Shown: piece by piece, positions 5,438-6,918 of the stretch
Position numbering within the stretch: the stretch's first letter is position 1
Layout: each line of letters opens with the position of its first letter
Assembly (NCBI GenBank): GCA_029262955.1
Contig: JAJCYL010000093.1
Location: 1 to 6,918, forward strand
DNA length: 6,918 nt
Direction of reading: 5' to 3'
DNA from: Cytophagales bacterium
GTDB taxonomy: Bacteria > Bacteroidota > Bacteroidia > Cytophagales > Cyclobacteriaceae
Notes under the pieces: model-generated
The model's input: only the letters and a program-made list of their open reading frames with translations
What the model was told of the DNA's origin: nothing
Databases searched by the model: none
Position numbers and translations under genes: made by a program

Positions 5438-5492
5438 GCTGATTATTTAGAAAAAGTAAGATATGTGATTAATGAACAACCTCAAATTGGAA

Positions 5493-5500
5493 GTTTAAAC
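5493..5500. repeat. 8-bp palindrome in the oxidoreductase-kinase spacer
   Basis: GTTTAAAC is a perfect 8-bp palindrome 14 nt upstream of the TATATTTG element of the kinase gene, in the region where a -33 element or an operator would sit. By itself this may be chance in AT-rich DNA. Confidence 0.2.
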
Positions 5501-5514
5501 TAGTAAGATCTATC

Positions 5515-5522
5515 TATATTTG
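5515..5522 (+). promoter_or_regulatory. Putative Bacteroidota -7 promoter element of the sensor kinase gene
   Basis: TATATTTG matches TAnnTTTG exactly and lies 40 nt before the ATG. TTG at 5487-5489 lies 25 nt upstream, slightly farther than the usual spacing, while TTTA at 5494-5497 lies at 17 nt. Transcription from here would start near 5529, so the perfect hairpin at 5531-5551 would sit at the very 5' end of the mRNA. This is the best promoter candidate in the window. Confidence 0.42.
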
Positions 5523-5530
5523 GATGTAAG

Positions 5531-5551
5531 GTTTCAAGTTCCTCTTGAAAC
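5531..5551 (+). promoter_or_regulatory. Perfect leader hairpin before the sensor kinase start codon
   Basis: GTTTCAAG (5531-5538) and CTTGAAAC (5544-5551) are perfect complements around the 5-nt loop TTCCT. The stem ends 11 nt before the ATG at 5563, so in RNA it would occupy the ribosome landing zone; in DNA it is an inverted repeat just downstream of the likely promoter. It could control translation, stabilise the 5' end, or serve as an operator. No T-run follows, so it is not a terminator. Confidence 0.5.
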
Positions 5552-5562
5552 TACTGGGTATT

Positions 5563-6918
5563 ATGTCGAAAAAAGGCCTAATCTTAATAATCATTTCCTT
5601 GCTCTGGAAAATAACGCTTTTCGCTCAGGATGTAGAGAAGGGCGGCATTGACCTGACGACATTTGATTTCCATGAAACCAAAAAACTCAAACTCAACGGT
5701 GAATGGAGATACTCTGAGAATCAGTTTATTCATCCGGAAAAAGCACATCAACTCAAGACGTATAAAAAGGTTCCTCAAATTTGGGACAATCCTATAGGTT
5801 ATGCCACTTACGCCATCAAAATATTGCTCCCTTCCCACGGACCTAAGCTTGCTATTCAGGTGCCAGATGTTTACAGTAGCTATCAACTGACAATTAATGG
5901 ACAGTATACTGATTTAAAGGGATATGCAGCAGATAATAAGGAGGAAGCAATTCCATTTCGGCTAATAAAAATCATTCCTATTCCACAGGAATATGATAGC
6001 ATAGAAATTGTCTTACATGTTTCTAATTACCGGCATCATAAAGGAGGAATTGGCAAGCCAGTTATCATTGGTGATCTCATATATCTCGAGCGATGGGCCT
6101 TTTTATCCAGGACGTTCGACGCATTCATCGGGGGCTCCTTGATGGTTGGTTTCTTCTTTTTTCTCGGTCTATACATTTATGGCCGGCATGACAAGACTTC
6201 CCTATTTTTCGCACTTTTTTGCATTACCTACTCTATAAGAGTTTGCTTTTCAGGGGGGAATCACATGATTAATCAGCTGATCCCTACATTCCCCTGGGAT
6301 TTACAAATAAGAATAGAGTATGCATCCGTGTACATCACAACGATATTCTTTGGGTATTTTGTTTATCATCTCTTTCCAAAATCCTTCCCAAAAATCTTCA
6401 TACAGTCATATACTGTGATTGCTTTGATTTTCGTTCCCCTTGCCTTATTCACCCCCCCACATTTCTTCACGCGTGTAAATATTATTCACCTGATTTTTAT
6501 GCTGATTGGTATAATAATTGTCACAGTTATTTTTTTGAAATCGGTGATTAATCGAGAAAAGAACTCTCTTTACTCGCTCTTAAGCATCACTGGCTTTCTA
6601 ATTGTACTGATTGTTAAATCACTTGACTATTTTGACATTTTTGATGAAATACTCCTAATTACTTTTATTGGTCAGATCTTCTTTTTTTTATCTCATGCCC
6701 TTGTGCTATCTAATCACTTCTCCTCTTCCTGGCGGGAAGCTCAACTAAACGCGGAACAATCTGCCATTGCAAAGACAAATTTTCTTTCTGTTATGTCGCA
6801 TGAAATCCGGACTCCCTTGAACTCAGTGATCGGTACGACGCAACATTTAATAGAAAATAATCCGCTGGAGGATCAAAAAACAGATTTAAAAAATCTCAAA
6901 ATTTCGTCAGAAAACTTA
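5563..6918 (+). CDS. 7TMR-DISM sensor histidine kinase, 3' end outside the window
   Basis: The frame is open from ATG 5563 to the window end (452 codons, no stop). Residues 1-21 form a signal peptide (basic MSKKG, hydrophobic core, LFA before QD). A periplasmic domain (about 22-180) shows the jelly-roll pattern found in 7TMR-DISM receptors: GGIDLTTFDF, LNGEWRYS, VPQIWD, GYATYAIKILLP and TINGQY, with NGEW around 45-48. Such domains are thought to bind carbohydrate-like ligands. Seven hydrophobic segments follow, at roughly 188-207, 213-227, 254-270, 282-298, 308-325, 335-352 and 362-384. A short linker then leads to the HisKA H-box FLSVMSHEIRTPLNSVIG, with the phosphorylated His413. The ATPase domain and any receiver domain lie beyond the window, so whether it is a hybrid kinase is unknown. 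The ATG is preferred because it gives a clean signal peptide; the frame upstream closes at TAA 5527-5529. The gene diverges from the flavin oxidoreductase. Confidence 0.9.
   Translation, partial: MSKKGLILIIISLLWKITLFAQDVEKGGIDLTTFDFHETKKLKLNGEWRYSENQFIHPEKAHQLKTYKKVPQIWDNPIGYATYAIKILLPSHGPKLAIQVPDVYSSYQLTINGQYTDLKGYAADNKEEAIPFRLIKIIPIPQEYDSIEIVLHVSNYRHHKGGIGKPVIIGDLIYLERWAFLSRTFDAFIGGSLMVGFFFFLGLYIYGRHDKTSLFFALFCITYSIRVCFSGGNHMINQLIPTFPWDLQIRIEYASVYITTIFFGYFVYHLFPKSFPKIFIQSYTVIALIFVPLALFTPPHFFTRVNIIHLIFMLIGIIIVTVIFLKSVINREKNSLYSLLSITGFLIVLIVKSLDYFDIFDEILLITFIGQIFFFLSHALVLSNHFSSSWREAQLNAEQSAIAKTNFLSVMSHEIRTPLNSVIGTTQHLIENNPLEDQKTDLKNLKISSENL

Noticed and set aside
4320..5503. Three rightward open frames (4320-4502, 4614-4868, 5222-5503) over the oxidoreductase gene
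   Set aside because: They mirror the Old Yellow Enzyme gene on the opposite strand; the last runs into the promoter spacer but has no domain or plausible start context.
5584..5886. Leftward open frame of 100 codons opposite the start of the sensor kinase
   Set aside because: The rightward frame has a signal peptide, jelly-roll motifs, seven helices and an H-box, so the leftward frame is a shadow.

Overview
The window looks like chromosomal DNA from a member of the Bacteroidota, most likely of the Cytophagales type. The evidence is AT-rich intergenic DNA, starts with little or no Shine-Dalgarno sequence, promoter-like TAnnTTTG elements ahead of several genes, a DUF983 zinc-ribbon membrane protein, a lipoprotein family typical of this phylum, the C-terminal signature of a MacB/FtsX-type ABC permease, and a sensor kinase of the 7TMR-DISM class. 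The placement is inferred from gene content only; there is no rRNA or other marker.

Layout. (1) Positions 1-114 hold the last 37 codons of a rightward sulfatase. (2) It converges on a long leftward run, read from right to left: trhO (3486-2527, tRNA U34 hydroxylase), a uridine-phosphorylase-like enzyme (2455-1598), a conserved lipoprotein (1488-568) and a DUF983 membrane protein (565-203). The last two are separated by only 2 nt and are surely co-transcribed. Gaps of 71 and 109 nt separate the others, so they may be one operon or two to three units; a promoter-like element lies ahead of the lipoprotein gene. Directly after the DUF983 stop codon, in the same frame, lie 25 codons that read as the extreme C-terminus of an FtsX/MacB-type permease, probably the remnant of a deleted gene. 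(3) A 260-nt divergent spacer (3487-3746) carries promoter-like sequence, a triple TTTCTGG tandem repeat and an inverted copy of it. (4) A rightward 149-residue helical protein of unknown function (3747-4196) ends in a probable terminator and converges on (5) a leftward Old Yellow Enzyme-family flavin oxidoreductase (5437-4262). (6) Diverging from that gene is a histidine kinase (5563 to the window end) with a signal peptide, periplasmic jelly-roll-like domain, seven membrane helices and an H-box; it runs off the window. Its leader has a good TAnnTTTG element and a perfect 8-bp hairpin just ahead of the start codon.

No functional thread joins all the genes. They are mainly housekeeping and salvage functions (tRNA wobble modification, nucleoside salvage, a flavin reductase) plus envelope proteins and a sensor. 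I found no CRISPR array, RNA gene, insertion sequence, phage gene or defence system, and nothing that I would call a new system. The items most worth a second look are the permease remnant, the leader hairpin of the sensor kinase, the orphan 149-residue protein and the lipoprotein/DUF983 pair.
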